DNA of 64,000 bases. Origin: a virus. Each line of letters begins with the position of its first letter. The first letter of the stretch is position 1. Both the position numbers and the translations under genes were made by a program. The stretch lies in IMG/VR virus record IMGVR_UViG_3300027675_000004, positions 1-64,000 of that record; one strand, 5' to 3'. Positions 41,305-51,300 of this stretch are shown here, piece after piece. The notes under the pieces were generated by a model that worked only from the letters and a program-made list of their open reading frames with translations, did not search any database and had not been told where the DNA came from.

Positions 41305-41549
41305 TGCATTATATCTGTTCTTGTGGTGCATTATTTGGTGAACAAAAAGATGTTTTTAATAAATTTTGTCTAGCTAAAGGACATACTCTTTTAGCTATTG
41401 ATGAGAATATTTATTGTATTATTTATAATATACAAGAAATAAATATTCATTTAAAAGATACTGTTCGTAAACGTAATCGTAATATTGCTGTTTTAAAGAA
41501 AAGAATACAATCTTTATTAATCGAACTACAAGCATTTAAAAAAATGTAG
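41304..41549 (+). CDS. small hypothetical protein (81 aa)
   Basis: A longer frame opens at TTG 41289, but ATG 41304 is preferred. The N-terminus has a Cys pair (CSCGAL) and another Cys at FCLAKGH, perhaps metal binding. The C-terminal half is a basic coiled-coil-like helix (LKDTVRKRNRNIAVLKKRIQSLLIELQAFKKM). No role assigned. Confidence 0.5.
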   Translation: MHYICSCGALFGEQKDVFNKFCLAKGHTLLAIDENIYCIIYNIQEINIHLKDTVRKRNRNIAVLKKRIQSLLIELQAFKKM

Positions 41550-41636
41550 TTCTCGCTTCTTATAAGCACGCCCTTTTTGGGCAATTCTTTTATTTTTGTT
41601 AATAGAAGAACTGTCTAAAAAGGGTTTTTTATTTTT
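41550..41636 (+). terminator. hairpins and U tracts before the GT9/GT4 gene
   Basis: A short hairpin GCCC-ttttt-GGGC (41570-41582) is followed by U-rich bases. A second pairing, CCCTTTTT (41571-41578) with AAAAAGGG (41617-41624), ends in TTTTTTATTTTT that runs straight into ATG 41637. The two pairings exclude each other, so an attenuation-like switch is possible. No SD precedes the gene. Confidence 0.5.
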
Positions 41637-43895
41637 ATGCGTAAAATTATTTTTTCACATCATCGAGCACTTGGTGACGCGATCATGTTTTCTGCAGGGG
41701 TAAGAGACTTTAAACTTCTTTTTCCAGACATTAGCATTAATGTTGATACAAATCAACCTGCTGTATTTGAAAACAATCTGTATATAGATAAAACAATTAC
41801 AAGAAATGACGATGGTGTAGAGCGTTATAATGTTGGCTATCCGATGATAGGGAATGTTAATAATAGTGCTATGCATTTTTCTACAATGTTTCTTTTTGAT
41901 ATGATAGCGGTAGCAGATTTGCATAATGCATTACCCATAAAATTGGGAGAATTTTGTGCAACATTTGCTAATGGTACAGTTTGTGACCCACCATTGGGTG
42001 ATATAGAAAAACATAAAGCAATTTCAAAAGAACCATTTATATCTTTACGTAATAAATATAAAAATTTTTGTGAAGAATTTATACGTCAACGCGGTGATTT
42101 ACATTTAACAGATGAAGAGAAAAAAAAGAATATTATACGTGAATTGTATGATATTGATAAATATTGGGTAATAGCACCAGGTGGAAAAAGAGATTGTACT
42201 ACAAAGATTTGGGATTGGCGTAAATTTCAAGATGTTATTAATCATTTTAAAGGTAGAATACAATTTGTTACTATTGGTAAAAGTGATTTATTAGTTGAAA
42301 AATTAAATGGGGTTATAGATTTAACAGATAAATTTAATAAAGATATAAGGGGGTTGTTTTCACTTGTCTATAACGCAGAAGGATGCGTTTGTGGTCCAAG
42401 CGCTTTAATGCATATAGCCGCAGCGATTCCTTCAAGATGGGATAAAGAACGGAAACCTTGTGTAACTATTCTTGGTGGGAGAGAACCTTCATCATGGACA
42501 TGGTACTGTAATCATCAAGTTTTACATACAAATGGTGCTTTTGAATGTTGTGATAATGGTGGTTGTTGGAAAGCTAGAACAATACCATTACCAAAAGATC
42601 CGGCACATAATGATAATTTATGCAATACTACTGTTGTAAGTACTGGTCGTACAATTCAAGCATGTATGTACGCTATAACTGCAAATGATGTTATACGTGC
42701 GATTTCTAAATACTATGATGGGAACATATATACATATTTAAAAGAGAATATAATACTAAAAAAGAAAGAAAAAATAAAACAAGGTATAATTGAATTGCAT
42801 GTAAAAAAACTTAAAAAGACTATTAATTTATTAGGTAATCTTAATACATCAGGTGGTGGTGAACAATCATTAATTACAATCACTAAATTATTAATGAATC
42901 GTGGATGGAAAGTTAATTTATATCCATGGGGTAGTGTACATGCAAACTATTTAAATCAACAATTGCCTATCATGAAGCATTCATATGAAAATGGGATGTT
43001 AAAAAATATGAAATCTCACATACCATTATTATTTTATGCTAATGATTGTATCTGGGATTTTTGTAAAACCGGTCAACCATTTGTAGAAAAATCTTCAGAT
43101 CTTATTATAGGTATCAACTATTGTAATGGTGAGCTGCCAAAAACAGATTGGTTAGCAAAAACAAATAAAATAAGAGCAATAATATTTCAAAATTCTGAAA
43201 AACGTAATGAATTTGATAAAGATGCACTTGGATTTGAAAATACTAAACGTATAGAATTATTTGGTGCTATTGAATTGGATAAATTTTTAGAAGTTTGTAC
43301 TAAACAACGTACTGAAAAAGAACAATTAGTGATATTAAAACACTCAGTTAATGATTATCGTAAATATACCACTAAAGAATCTGTTGGCTCTGGTGAAAAA
43401 ATTCATTTATGGCAAAAGAACTTAGATAAAGAATTAGATACTAAATTCTATGAACGTCTTCTTAAAGATACCCATAATACTAGATTTGAGTTTATGGAAG
43501 CACACAAAGAACTTGTTGATTATTTTAAAAATGAACCAAGAATGGTATTTCATAAATGGAATAGTATGTCAGTTGAAGAATTTTTAAGTAAAGGTCATAT
43601 TTACTTATATAGGACTAGTAATATGTGGCGCGATCAATATCCAAGAACTGTAGCCGAAGCATTAGCTGTTGGGTTACCAATTTTGTCAGAACCAAGAGAT
43701 GGGACTAAAGATAGAATAATACATGGTGAAACCGGCTTCTATTGCATTGATTATGATTCATTTCTTTATGCAATAAAATTATTACAACGTAAAGAAGAAT
43801 ATAGACATAAGATTGGACTATTTTGCAAAGATTGGGCACGACAAAACATAAATCCTATTAAATGGGTTGATATTATAGAGGAATTAATTGAATGA
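41637..43895 (+). CDS. GT9-GT4 fusion glycosyltransferase (752 aa)
   Basis: The N-terminal 390 residues form a GT9 (heptosyltransferase-like) domain: FSHHRALGDAIMFSAGVRD, WVIAPGGKRDCTTKIWDW, GCVCGPSALMHIAAAI and a Cys-rich tail (FECCDNGGCWKART). From about 395 a GT4-like domain starts (KTINLLGNLNTSGGGEQSL) and ends with the donor loop PRTVAEALAVGLPILSEPRDGTKDRIIHGETGFY. It may transfer two sugars, one of them perhaps a heptose or deoxyheptose. No SD: the start follows the U tract. Confidence 0.8.
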   Translation: MRKIIFSHHRALGDAIMFSAGVRDFKLLFPDISINVDTNQPAVFENNLYIDKTITRNDDGVERYNVGYPMIGNVNNSAMHFSTMFLFDMIAVADLHNALPIKLGEFCATFANGTVCDPPLGDIEKHKAISKEPFISLRNKYKNFCEEFIRQRGDLHLTDEEKKKNIIRELYDIDKYWVIAPGGKRDCTTKIWDWRKFQDVINHFKGRIQFVTIGKSDLLVEKLNGVIDLTDKFNKDIRGLFSLVYNAEGCVCGPSALMHIAAAIPSRWDKERKPCVTILGGREPSSWTWYCNHQVLHTNGAFECCDNGGCWKARTIPLPKDPAHNDNLCNTTVVSTGRTIQACMYAITANDVIRAISKYYDGNIYTYLKENIILKKKEKIKQGIIELHVKKLKKTINLLGNLNTSGGGEQSLITITKLLMNRGWKVNLYPWGSVHANYLNQQLPIMKHSYENGMLKNMKSHIPLLFYANDCIWDFCKTGQPFVEKSSDLIIGINYCNGELPKTDWLAKTNKIRAIIFQNSEKRNEFDKDALGFENTKRIELFGAIELDKFLEVCTKQRTEKEQLVILKHSVNDYRKYTTKESVGSGEKIHLWQKNLDKELDTKFYERLLKDTHNTRFEFMEAHKELVDYFKNEPRMVFHKWNSMSVEEFLSKGHIYLYRTSNMWRDQYPRTVAEALAVGLPILSEPRDGTKDRIIHGETGFYCIDYDSFLYAIKLLQRKEEYRHKIGLFCKDWARQNINPIKWVDIIEELIE

Positions 43896-44437
43896 AGGAA
43901 TGGGAAATAATAAATTCTTTAGTTCCAATAGTTTTGTCAAATATTAAAGGATGTATAGTGGAAATAGGGTTGGGCAATTCTACTACGATACTTAATACAT
44001 ATGCTAAACAATTTAATAGAAAACATTATGCATGTGATAAAAAAAAGAGAGTTTGTGATTGGATTAAAAATAATATAGGAAATAATATAAATTTATATAA
44101 TTGTTTATCTTTTGATTTTATAAAGCAATTTAAAGATTGCCCCGCAATAATCTTTATTGATGGTAATCACTCTTATTCAGTAGTTAAACAGGAGGTAGAT
44201 TTCTTTTTACCTAAGTTAGTTTGTGGTGGGATAATGTTTTTACATGATACTTATATATGTAAAAGGTGGTATAAACGTTATTTAAAAATAGGAAAAGAGT
44301 CGGATACCTATAAAATTAGACAAGATTTAGAAAAGAATTCAGATGTTTATACCATGACTTTTCCTTATACTGCAGCTTGGTGTGGGTTAACTGTAGTACT
44401 TAAAAAGGATTTAAATAGACCTTATTATCAACAATGA
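43892..44437 (+). CDS. SAM methyltransferase, type 24 (181 aa)
   Basis: Starts in an ATGA overlap. GCIVEIGLGNSTTILNTYA is motif I. AIIFIDGNHSYSVVKQEVDFF is the loop shared with the gene at 31362, and GGIMFLHDTY ends the core. A Methyltransf_24-like fold. The C-terminus has a hydrophobic WCGLTVVL strand. Likely methylates a sugar. Confidence 0.7.
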   Translation: MKEWEIINSLVPIVLSNIKGCIVEIGLGNSTTILNTYAKQFNRKHYACDKKKRVCDWIKNNIGNNINLYNCLSFDFIKQFKDCPAIIFIDGNHSYSVVKQEVDFFLPKLVCGGIMFLHDTYICKRWYKRYLKIGKESDTYKIRQDLEKNSDVYTMTFPYTAAWCGLTVVLKKDLNRPYYQQ

Positions 44438-45111
44438 ATGAATATAGTCATAAAGGTTCTTTAGGTGATATAATTTATTCTTTACCCGCTATTCTATCTT
44501 TGGGTGGTGGGATTATTAATATAGTTAAAAAAGCTCATTATGATACTTTGTATTCTCTTTTAGAAATTCAACCTAATATTAAAATTAATTGTACATGTAA
44601 AGGAATTAATTTAGATAAATATAGAAAAATAGATTATCACTCTAATCATAAAAAACATTTAGCACAAAGTCACGCAGAAGTATTAAATACTTTTGTAGAT
44701 TTATCTAAACCATGGCTTTTTAATATAGAACCGATAAAAGAAGCTGAAATAATTGTATCAAGAACAAGACGTTACCACGATAAAGAAGAAATAGATTGGA
44801 CTTTATTAAAAGAATATGTTGATAAAATATTGTTTTTAGGTACTAAAAAAGAATATGAAAGGTTTAAATTGAAACGATTTCCTGCTTTATATAGATATAA
44901 ATTTTGTAAAGATGGATTAGAAATGGCTAGAATTATAAAAGGAAGTAAATTATTTATAGGAAATCAATCTTTTGGGTTTTCTTTAGCCGAAGCTATGAAA
45001 CATCCAAGAGTATTGGAAATATGCTATGCGTACGATAACTGTAGACCTTCTGGAGATAGTTGGTACATATCTTTAACTAAAGAGGTAGTTAGACAATGCT
45101 TATTGAAATAA
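44434..45111 (+). CDS. GT9-like glycosyltransferase (225 aa)
   Basis: A compact protein with the GT9 start YSHKGSLGDIIYSLPAIL (G-S-L-G-D loop) and the C-terminal donor site IIKGSKLFIGNQSFGFSLAEAMKHPRVLE, matching ADP-heptose-type transferases. It is shorter than bacterial GT9 enzymes (about 320-350), so part of the linker is missing. Its 3' end overlaps the next gene by 16 bases. Confidence 0.7.
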   Translation: MNEYSHKGSLGDIIYSLPAILSLGGGIINIVKKAHYDTLYSLLEIQPNIKINCTCKGINLDKYRKIDYHSNHKKHLAQSHAEVLNTFVDLSKPWLFNIEPIKEAEIIVSRTRRYHDKEEIDWTLLKEYVDKILFLGTKKEYERFKLKRFPALYRYKFCKDGLEMARIIKGSKLFIGNQSFGFSLAEAMKHPRVLEICYAYDNCRPSGDSWYISLTKEVVRQCLLK

Positions 45112-45752
45112 AAAAACCAGGCAATGAATATAGAAAAATAATTTTAAAAGATTGCTATAGGGTTAAAGATATACCTAACGGAAGTTTAGATACTATATTT
45201 GATTTTGGGGCGAATATTGGTATTTTTTCTGTATTTATGAAGATGAGGCATCCTTTTACCAAAATTATTGCTATCGAACCTTTTTTTAAAGCTACTGAAG
45301 TGATGAAAAATAGCTTTTTTTGTCATAATATTTATTTAGAAGAAAAAGCTCTGGGTAATGGGAAACCGATTCATTTTAAAGAACGTGGTCATATTTTAGA
45401 TGGATTATGTACAGAGACAGATGAAGGGATTTTAATACCAACTATTTCTTTATGGGAATTATTTAATATATATAACTGTAAATTGACGGATAATTATTTA
45501 TTAAAATTTAACTGCGAGGGCGGAGAAAAGTATCTTATTGGAGATAAAAAATCAGAAGAGATTCTTTATAATGCTAAATATATATGTTTTCAAATTCATT
45601 ATAGGTCTCCAAGTACTAATTTTAATGAGTGGTTATCATTAGAAGAATATGACAATTGGATAAAGAAATTATTTACACATCATAAAATTAAACAATATTA
45701 TTGTTATAATAAAGAAGGGACAATACAATATAAAATAGCATGGAAAAACTAA
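45096..45752 (+). CDS. FkbM-family methyltransferase (218 aa)
   Basis: IFDFGANIGIFSVFMKMRHP (motif I) and IIAIEPFFKATEVMKNS, then LLKFNCEGGEKYLIG and AKYICFQIHYR: the FkbM pattern, in which the D/N-x-E-G-x-E region replaces the usual catalytic acid. FkbM enzymes methylate hydroxyls of sugars and polyketides. It overlaps both neighbours. Confidence 0.8.
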   Translation: MLIEIKKPGNEYRKIILKDCYRVKDIPNGSLDTIFDFGANIGIFSVFMKMRHPFTKIIAIEPFFKATEVMKNSFFCHNIYLEEKALGNGKPIHFKERGHILDGLCTETDEGILIPTISLWELFNIYNCKLTDNYLLKFNCEGGEKYLIGDKKSEEILYNAKYICFQIHYRSPSTNFNEWLSLEEYDNWIKKLFTHHKIKQYYCYNKEGTIQYKIAWKN

Positions 45753-46504
45753 TATTTAAAATAGAAGGAGATTTAAAAAATTCAGAAATAGTTTTTAGAG
45801 AAGCTAGACGAAATTTAAAGTTAGCACAAAGAAATAACCAAAAAGACATTAAAAATTTAGAAATTGAATTTTGGAATGCTAGAAATAATCTTAAATTATT
45901 AAGACGCAAATTTTTATATCTTACTAAACCTGATGATTTATATTCAGATTATAATTATTGGAAGAGACATGGTAGTATGAGAAATTGGGAAATTAAGTTA
46001 GGAAAAGCTTTGGTTCCTATTTTTAATATTAAAAATGCAGTAGATTTTGGGTGTGGCTTAGGGTCTTATTTGGAAGGATTAATATTAGGAGGAGTTGAAA
46101 AAGTTAGAGGATTTGATTTACTGTTTAATACTACTAAAGAAGCTATACCAGAAGGGATTAGACAATATATTAGTTACGGTAATGCGGGAGAATCTATAGA
46201 TTGTGGTAAATGGGATTGTGCTATATCTATTGAAGTAGCTGAACATTTAATAGAGGAACAAGCAGATATTTTTGTGGATAATTTAGTGAATGCATCTGAA
46301 AGAATTGTAATTCTCACTGCTTCTAATGCAGGGGGTAAATATCATATAAATAGGCAACCTAAAATTTATTGGATAAATAAGTTAGAAGATAGATGTTGGA
46401 AATATTCTGAAAATGCAGTAAATAAATTATTTAGTGCTTGGCAAAGATCAGGATGTCCTAATTATATTTTAACTAATTTAATGGTTTTCTATAAAAATGA
46501 GTAG
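45740..46504 (+). CDS. methyltransferase with N-terminal coiled coil (254 aa)
   Basis: Residues 1-60 form a charged helical hairpin (KNSEIVFREARRNLKLAQ, IKNLEIEFWNARNNLKLL) with repeated ARxNLKL motifs. The rest is a SAM methyltransferase: AVDFGCGLGSYLEGLI, VRGFDLL, WDCAISIEVAEHLIEEQADIF and IVILTASNAGG. The coiled coil may tether the enzyme to a partner. SD is weak; start in overlap. Confidence 0.75.
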   Translation: MEKLIFKIEGDLKNSEIVFREARRNLKLAQRNNQKDIKNLEIEFWNARNNLKLLRRKFLYLTKPDDLYSDYNYWKRHGSMRNWEIKLGKALVPIFNIKNAVDFGCGLGSYLEGLILGGVEKVRGFDLLFNTTKEAIPEGIRQYISYGNAGESIDCGKWDCAISIEVAEHLIEEQADIFVDNLVNASERIVILTASNAGGKYHINRQPKIYWINKLEDRCWKYSENAVNKLFSAWQRSGCPNYILTNLMVFYKNE

Positions 46505-47324
46505 ACCTGTTTTAGATCTAATAACTCAGGATATATGGAATAAATATTTTATTCCTATATATACTGCCCCTAAAGTAGTTGAAATAAAAAAGTTCTATAA
46601 AATCAGTATTTGCACTAATTCTATGGATAGACTTTATACTTTACAAGATGTTTATATAAAAAATATTGAAGATAATATAGATTACCCTAATATAGAATGG
46701 GTGTTATTGAATTATGGAAGTAAAGATAATATTAATAGTTGGGCTAAAGAGAAATTAACCCCCTATATTGACAGGGGATTAGTAAATTATTATGAAACTA
46801 CAGCTAAATATTATAGCATGTCTCATTCTAGAAATATTACCTTTCGTTTGGCTACAGGAGATATAGTTTTAAATGTAGATACTGACCATTTTGTTAATAA
46901 AGGATTTGCTACTAAAGTAAATGAATTAGCTAATCAAATATCAGAAAAGGTAGTTTTTGTTAAAAGTGGCAGGAGAAATAGAGGTAGATTAGGAATGTTT
47001 AAAAAAGATTTCTTATCTTTAGGTGGATATGATGAAGATATGATAGGATATGGTTATGATGATAAAGATTTATTAATGCGAGCATTTCATTCAGGATTTA
47101 AAATTTTATATACTGGGAGTAATTATTGCACTATGGTCAAAAATCATAGTCCTCATGCTAGTGGTAGATATCAGTATTCAAATTGGAAATACACAGAATC
47201 AAGAAATGCATTACTTTCATTGTTTAATTTATCTCGTGGAAAATTGATTGCTAATAAAGGAATACGGTGGGGTTCGGCAAAAGTATTTAAGAATTTCAAA
47301 TACAGTGAGAAAATTAAAATATGA
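46497..47324 (+). CDS. GT2/GT7C-like glycosyltransferase (275 aa)
   Basis: A GT-A-like fold: YKISICTNSMDRLYTLQDVY, EWVLLNYGSKDN, a DxD site DIVLNVDTDHFVN, and the C-terminal galactosyltransferase-like GMFKKDFLSLGGYDEDMIGYGYDDKDLLMRA (Glyco_transf_7C motif). The latter motif is typical of enzymes that bind a hexose donor with the GYDED loop. The acceptor is unknown. Confidence 0.8.
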   Translation: MSRPVLDLITQDIWNKYFIPIYTAPKVVEIKKFYKISICTNSMDRLYTLQDVYIKNIEDNIDYPNIEWVLLNYGSKDNINSWAKEKLTPYIDRGLVNYYETTAKYYSMSHSRNITFRLATGDIVLNVDTDHFVNKGFATKVNELANQISEKVVFVKSGRRNRGRLGMFKKDFLSLGGYDEDMIGYGYDDKDLLMRAFHSGFKILYTGSNYCTMVKNHSPHASGRYQYSNWKYTESRNALLSLFNLSRGKLIANKGIRWGSAKVFKNFKYSEKIKI

Positions 47325-48070
47325 AAAATCTAACAGTTTTAAACTTTAGAGAAAAGTGCCATCATTCTTTAGATAGTTTACTTCTATTAGTTAAAGCTCA
47401 AATAGAAAACAGTTTAGAATTAGGATGGAAATCAGAAGATATAATTATTTTATCTAATATAGATTTTGAGTATATGGGAATTAAGCCTATTATAATTCCC
47501 CTTAATGATTTCTGTTTTACTGGTTCTAAGATGTTTGGAGTTAAGTATCTATTCGAAAATGGATGTAAAGATGTTGTATGGTCACACGATTTGGATGCGT
47601 GGCAAAATGTAGAATTTAACTGCCCTGAATTTAAAGATGTTGGTTACGCTCAATATAGTAGACCTAAAGTTAATGGGGGGAGTTTATTTTGGAAACCAGA
47701 ATCCATAGATATAATTGATAGGATAGTCGCGCACCTTCTTAAAAAGAAAGAAAGAAAAGAAGAGCCTACCCTTAATTATATTTTAAGAAAATATCCAAAT
47801 AGAGTTAGTACTTTAAATTATACTTATAATGTTGGTTGTTCTGGATTTATAAAAAGGTATAATAAAAGTATTAAACCAATACATGTATGTCATTTTCATC
47901 CAACAAACAAATTAGCATGGGAAACGCATGCGTTAAATAGAACTGGTTGTGGTATATCCATCAGTTATAGATTGGAAAAATTAATACGTCAATATTACCC
48001 AAAGTTAGCAACAGCGTTGTCTAACAAAAATCAAAACACAGTAACAAAGGAGATGAAAAATGAAGACTAA
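47321..48070 (+). CDS. putative nucleotide-sugar transferase, GT-A-like (249 aa)
   Basis: ATGA overlap with the previous gene. MKNLTVLNFREKCHHSLDSLLLLVKA starts a GT-A-like Rossmann part. DVVWSHDLDAWQN contains the DxD motif, then YAQYSRPKVNGGSLFWKP. The C-terminal part (YTYNVGCSGFIKRY, VCHFHPTNK) is conserved-looking. The call rests on the HDLDAW motif and context; it could also be a different metal-dependent enzyme. Confidence 0.55.
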   Translation: MKNLTVLNFREKCHHSLDSLLLLVKAQIENSLELGWKSEDIIILSNIDFEYMGIKPIIIPLNDFCFTGSKMFGVKYLFENGCKDVVWSHDLDAWQNVEFNCPEFKDVGYAQYSRPKVNGGSLFWKPESIDIIDRIVAHLLKKKERKEEPTLNYILRKYPNRVSTLNYTYNVGCSGFIKRYNKSIKPIHVCHFHPTNKLAWETHALNRTGCGISISYRLEKLIRQYYPKLATALSNKNQNTVTKEMKNED

Positions 48071-48308
48071 AATAAAAAATGTAAAAGAAGTATTACATGG
48101 AAGTTTAAGTAAAACTAGCGCTACGGCTACTGATAAAAATAAATTTAAATGTATGCTATGTGAAGATGATGTCCCACATATGGTGGTAATAATGAATAAA
48201 GATGGGAATATACATGTGCACGCACCATTTGAAAATAGATATATAATGAATCAATTTATTGAGGCAATAGTTGATGAACAAAAGAAGTTTGATTCTAAAA
48301 GTGAATAA
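48060..48308 (+). CDS. small hypothetical protein (82 aa)
   Basis: Overlaps the preceding gene by 11 bases, with SD AAAGGAGA there. One Cys pair (CMLC) and then HMVVIMNKDGNIHVHAPF, a His-rich strand pair that could bind a metal. It is the last gene of the glycan operon before the Ser-rich fibre gene, 13 bases away. Role unknown; a chaperone for the fibre is a guess. Confidence 0.5.
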   Translation: MKTKIKNVKEVLHGSLSKTSATATDKNKFKCMLCEDDVPHMVVIMNKDGNIHVHAPFENRYIMNQFIEAIVDEQKKFDSKSE

Positions 48309-48321
48309 ATTCAGAGGATAA

Positions 48322-51300
48322 ATGGCTTTATTTAAAGACAAAACAAAAGTAGAATTTGATAACTATAAAACTACATTAGGCGAAGCCAACGATGAAGTAA
48401 TAGTTGGGAATGAAAATGTGGTGTTCGCTAAAATTTTATCTGATTCTTCTATTAAAGAATATATTGAGCCTACTATTAAATTTACCAAGTGGGATGGAGA
48501 AGAAAGTTTAATTTTAAGTTATCCTACTTCTGGCGGTATGACCGATAAGACCCTGATAGACGGTGAAGGGTTGAAGATGTACGGTGGGGAAGAAGATTTC
48601 TATTTTAATCAATATGATGACCAGACGATGAAATTTGGGCTGATATTGAATGAAAAACCCAAATCGAATCGCTGGAAATTTAATATATCAGGTGCGGAAG
48701 ATTTAGAGTTTGTTCGACCAGCATCAATACTCAAAGACGGTGTAGCACAGCATATCCCCGAACAAATTGGTGGGTATAAAATAAACAGGATTTCAACGGG
48801 AGAGAAGTTCGGGTTTTTCTATCAGCCGATATTTAAAGATGCTAAAGGTAACACTTGCCCCGCTAAATTATTGATTGAAGGAAATAAGTATATTATTACA
48901 ATACCTCAAAGTTTCCTTGATACTGCAACTTATCCAGTAATTGCAAATGATAGTTTTAGTAGTGTTTACAATGGTTCGACAAGGGCAATCACGGTTAATG
49001 TTACTGCCGGTGATTTAATAGTAGTGGGGTATTCTTTTAATGATGCTGCTGCTAATGCTACTATTTCAGACGAGAATAGTAATACATATACTCTTGCCAA
49101 TTCTATCGGGAACTGGAATGGTGATGGAGGAGCAGCTTATTGTGCAATCCAAGTTTGGTATGCGATTGCAAACACCACTAATTCTACCTGTACAATAACT
49201 TGCTCGTCTAAAGGCGACCCTGGGTTATCTTGCCATGTGTATTCAGGGATGGATACTTCTGACCCTTATGATAATTCTTTAAATTATGGAGAAACAGTTG
49301 CAACTGCTACTCACACAACGGGAAATTTAGCAGTAAGTACAAACGCTGGAATATTATTTGCGTATTGGGCTAATGAAGCGGGAGCAACGGCGTTATCAGC
49401 TACCACAGGTCAGGGGTGGACAGAGAGGACAGAACAAGCCGGGCATACTCATCAAACTCAAGATAAAGCGTTTACAGCATCTGGTGACTATACAGCTACG
49501 ATGACAAGCAATCCATCAGACCACTATGCTTGCGTCTTTGTAGCTTTTAATACCGCATCGGGCAGCTCCAGCTCATCTTCATCAAGAAGTTCCAGCTCAT
49601 CAAGAAGTAGTTCTAGTGAGAGTTCTAGTGAGAGTTCTAGTGAGAGTTCTAGTTCGTCAATATCGAGTTCAAGTGAATCGAGTTCATCACGCAGTAGCAG
49701 TTCCAGTTCTCAATCGTCGTCGAGCAGAAGCAGCTCCAGCTCAAGTAAATCGAGTTCATCACGCAGTAGCAGCTCAAGCTCTCAATCGTCGTCAAGTAGA
49801 AGCAGCTCAAGCTCTAAATCATCTAGGTCAAGTTTAGGCGAAATAAGTGATGTAGATGGGACAAGATTCTATCTCCCATCAACTGGTGTATCAACAGAAA
49901 CTCCTGCATATAACGTTAATTGGGAAGATACCTCTTTTGCTAGTCGTTTAAGAGCAGTGACAGAAAAAATAAGTTCACCTTTTACTAATGTAATTATAAT
50001 GGAATCGTCTGATACAGATAAAGATTGTCTTGGAATACAATATATATCAGACCCACTATCTGCACAAATTATTCCATCTCAAACAGTTAAAATACAAATA
50101 TGTTGTAGTCAACAGAATACTGATTGTAATGAATATCTTGTTTGGGGTGTTTATCTTTGTTCTAATGACGGTTCTATTATAAGAGGAACAGTAGTTGATC
50201 TTAGAAGAGATAATACTGAATTAATTGGGCTTTTCAATAATACCAATAGAAGCGATTCTGCTACATCCAATGAAATTAGCGTGCAAGAAGGTGATAGATT
50301 GATATTTGAAATAGGTATAGGTGGAAACCCAACTCTTATGCAAAGTCACACGGGATACTTAAGAATTGGAGATAATTCTATAAATGATTTACCAGAAAAT
50401 GATACCTCAACTGATGATTATTGCCCATGGATAGAATTTGTAGGTGGAGTATCTAGTAGTCGTAGCTCAAGTTCTTCTTCATCACGTAGTAGCAGCTCCA
50501 GCTCAAGTGAATCGAGTTCATCACGCAGTAGCAGCTCCAGCTCTCAATCGTCGTCGAGTAGTAGCAGCTCCAGCTCAAGTGAATCGAGTTCATCACGCAG
50601 TAGCAGCTCCAGCTCTCAATCGTCGTCGAGTAGAAGCAGTTCTAGCTCAAGTGAATCGAGTTCAAGTGAATCGAGTTCAAGTGAATCGAGTTCAAGTGAA
50701 TCGAGTTCATCACGTAGTAGTTCATCATCAAGTAAATCTAGTAGTTCAGAAAGTAGTTCGTCAAGTAGTAGAAGTAGTTCCAGCAGTAAATCAAGCTCTT
50801 CTAAATCATCTAGTTCAAGTAGTTCGTCTTCTCCTTATACATTAATAGATAGCTATTCAAGTGCTAATCAAAGTAATTTCAGTTTAAGCATAGTTCATCC
50901 ATCAGAAGGTGCATATTACTCCGGTGTTGGTCAAAAAGTTACTTTAACACAGGATTGGAATATATATCAATGTAAATTTTATTTGAAAAAAGTAGGAAAT
51001 CCTACTGGCACTTTATTGGCAAGATTATATACTTATGATCCAGTATTTCAAGATTTTGATATTACTTTAGGTAATTCTTCTACATTAGATACAAGTACTT
51101 TAACAACTTCATATTTATTATATACTTTTACATTCTCTTCTCCAGTTCATTTAAGTCCAAATGATTATGGAGTAACAGTTATAGTAGCTTCTGGAACTGT
51201 AAATTCTACTAATTATATAGATGTTTGTGTAGATAGTACTTCTCCAACTCATCCTAATTATTTAGAGGCATATCGTATTGGTGAATGGGATAGGTATACC

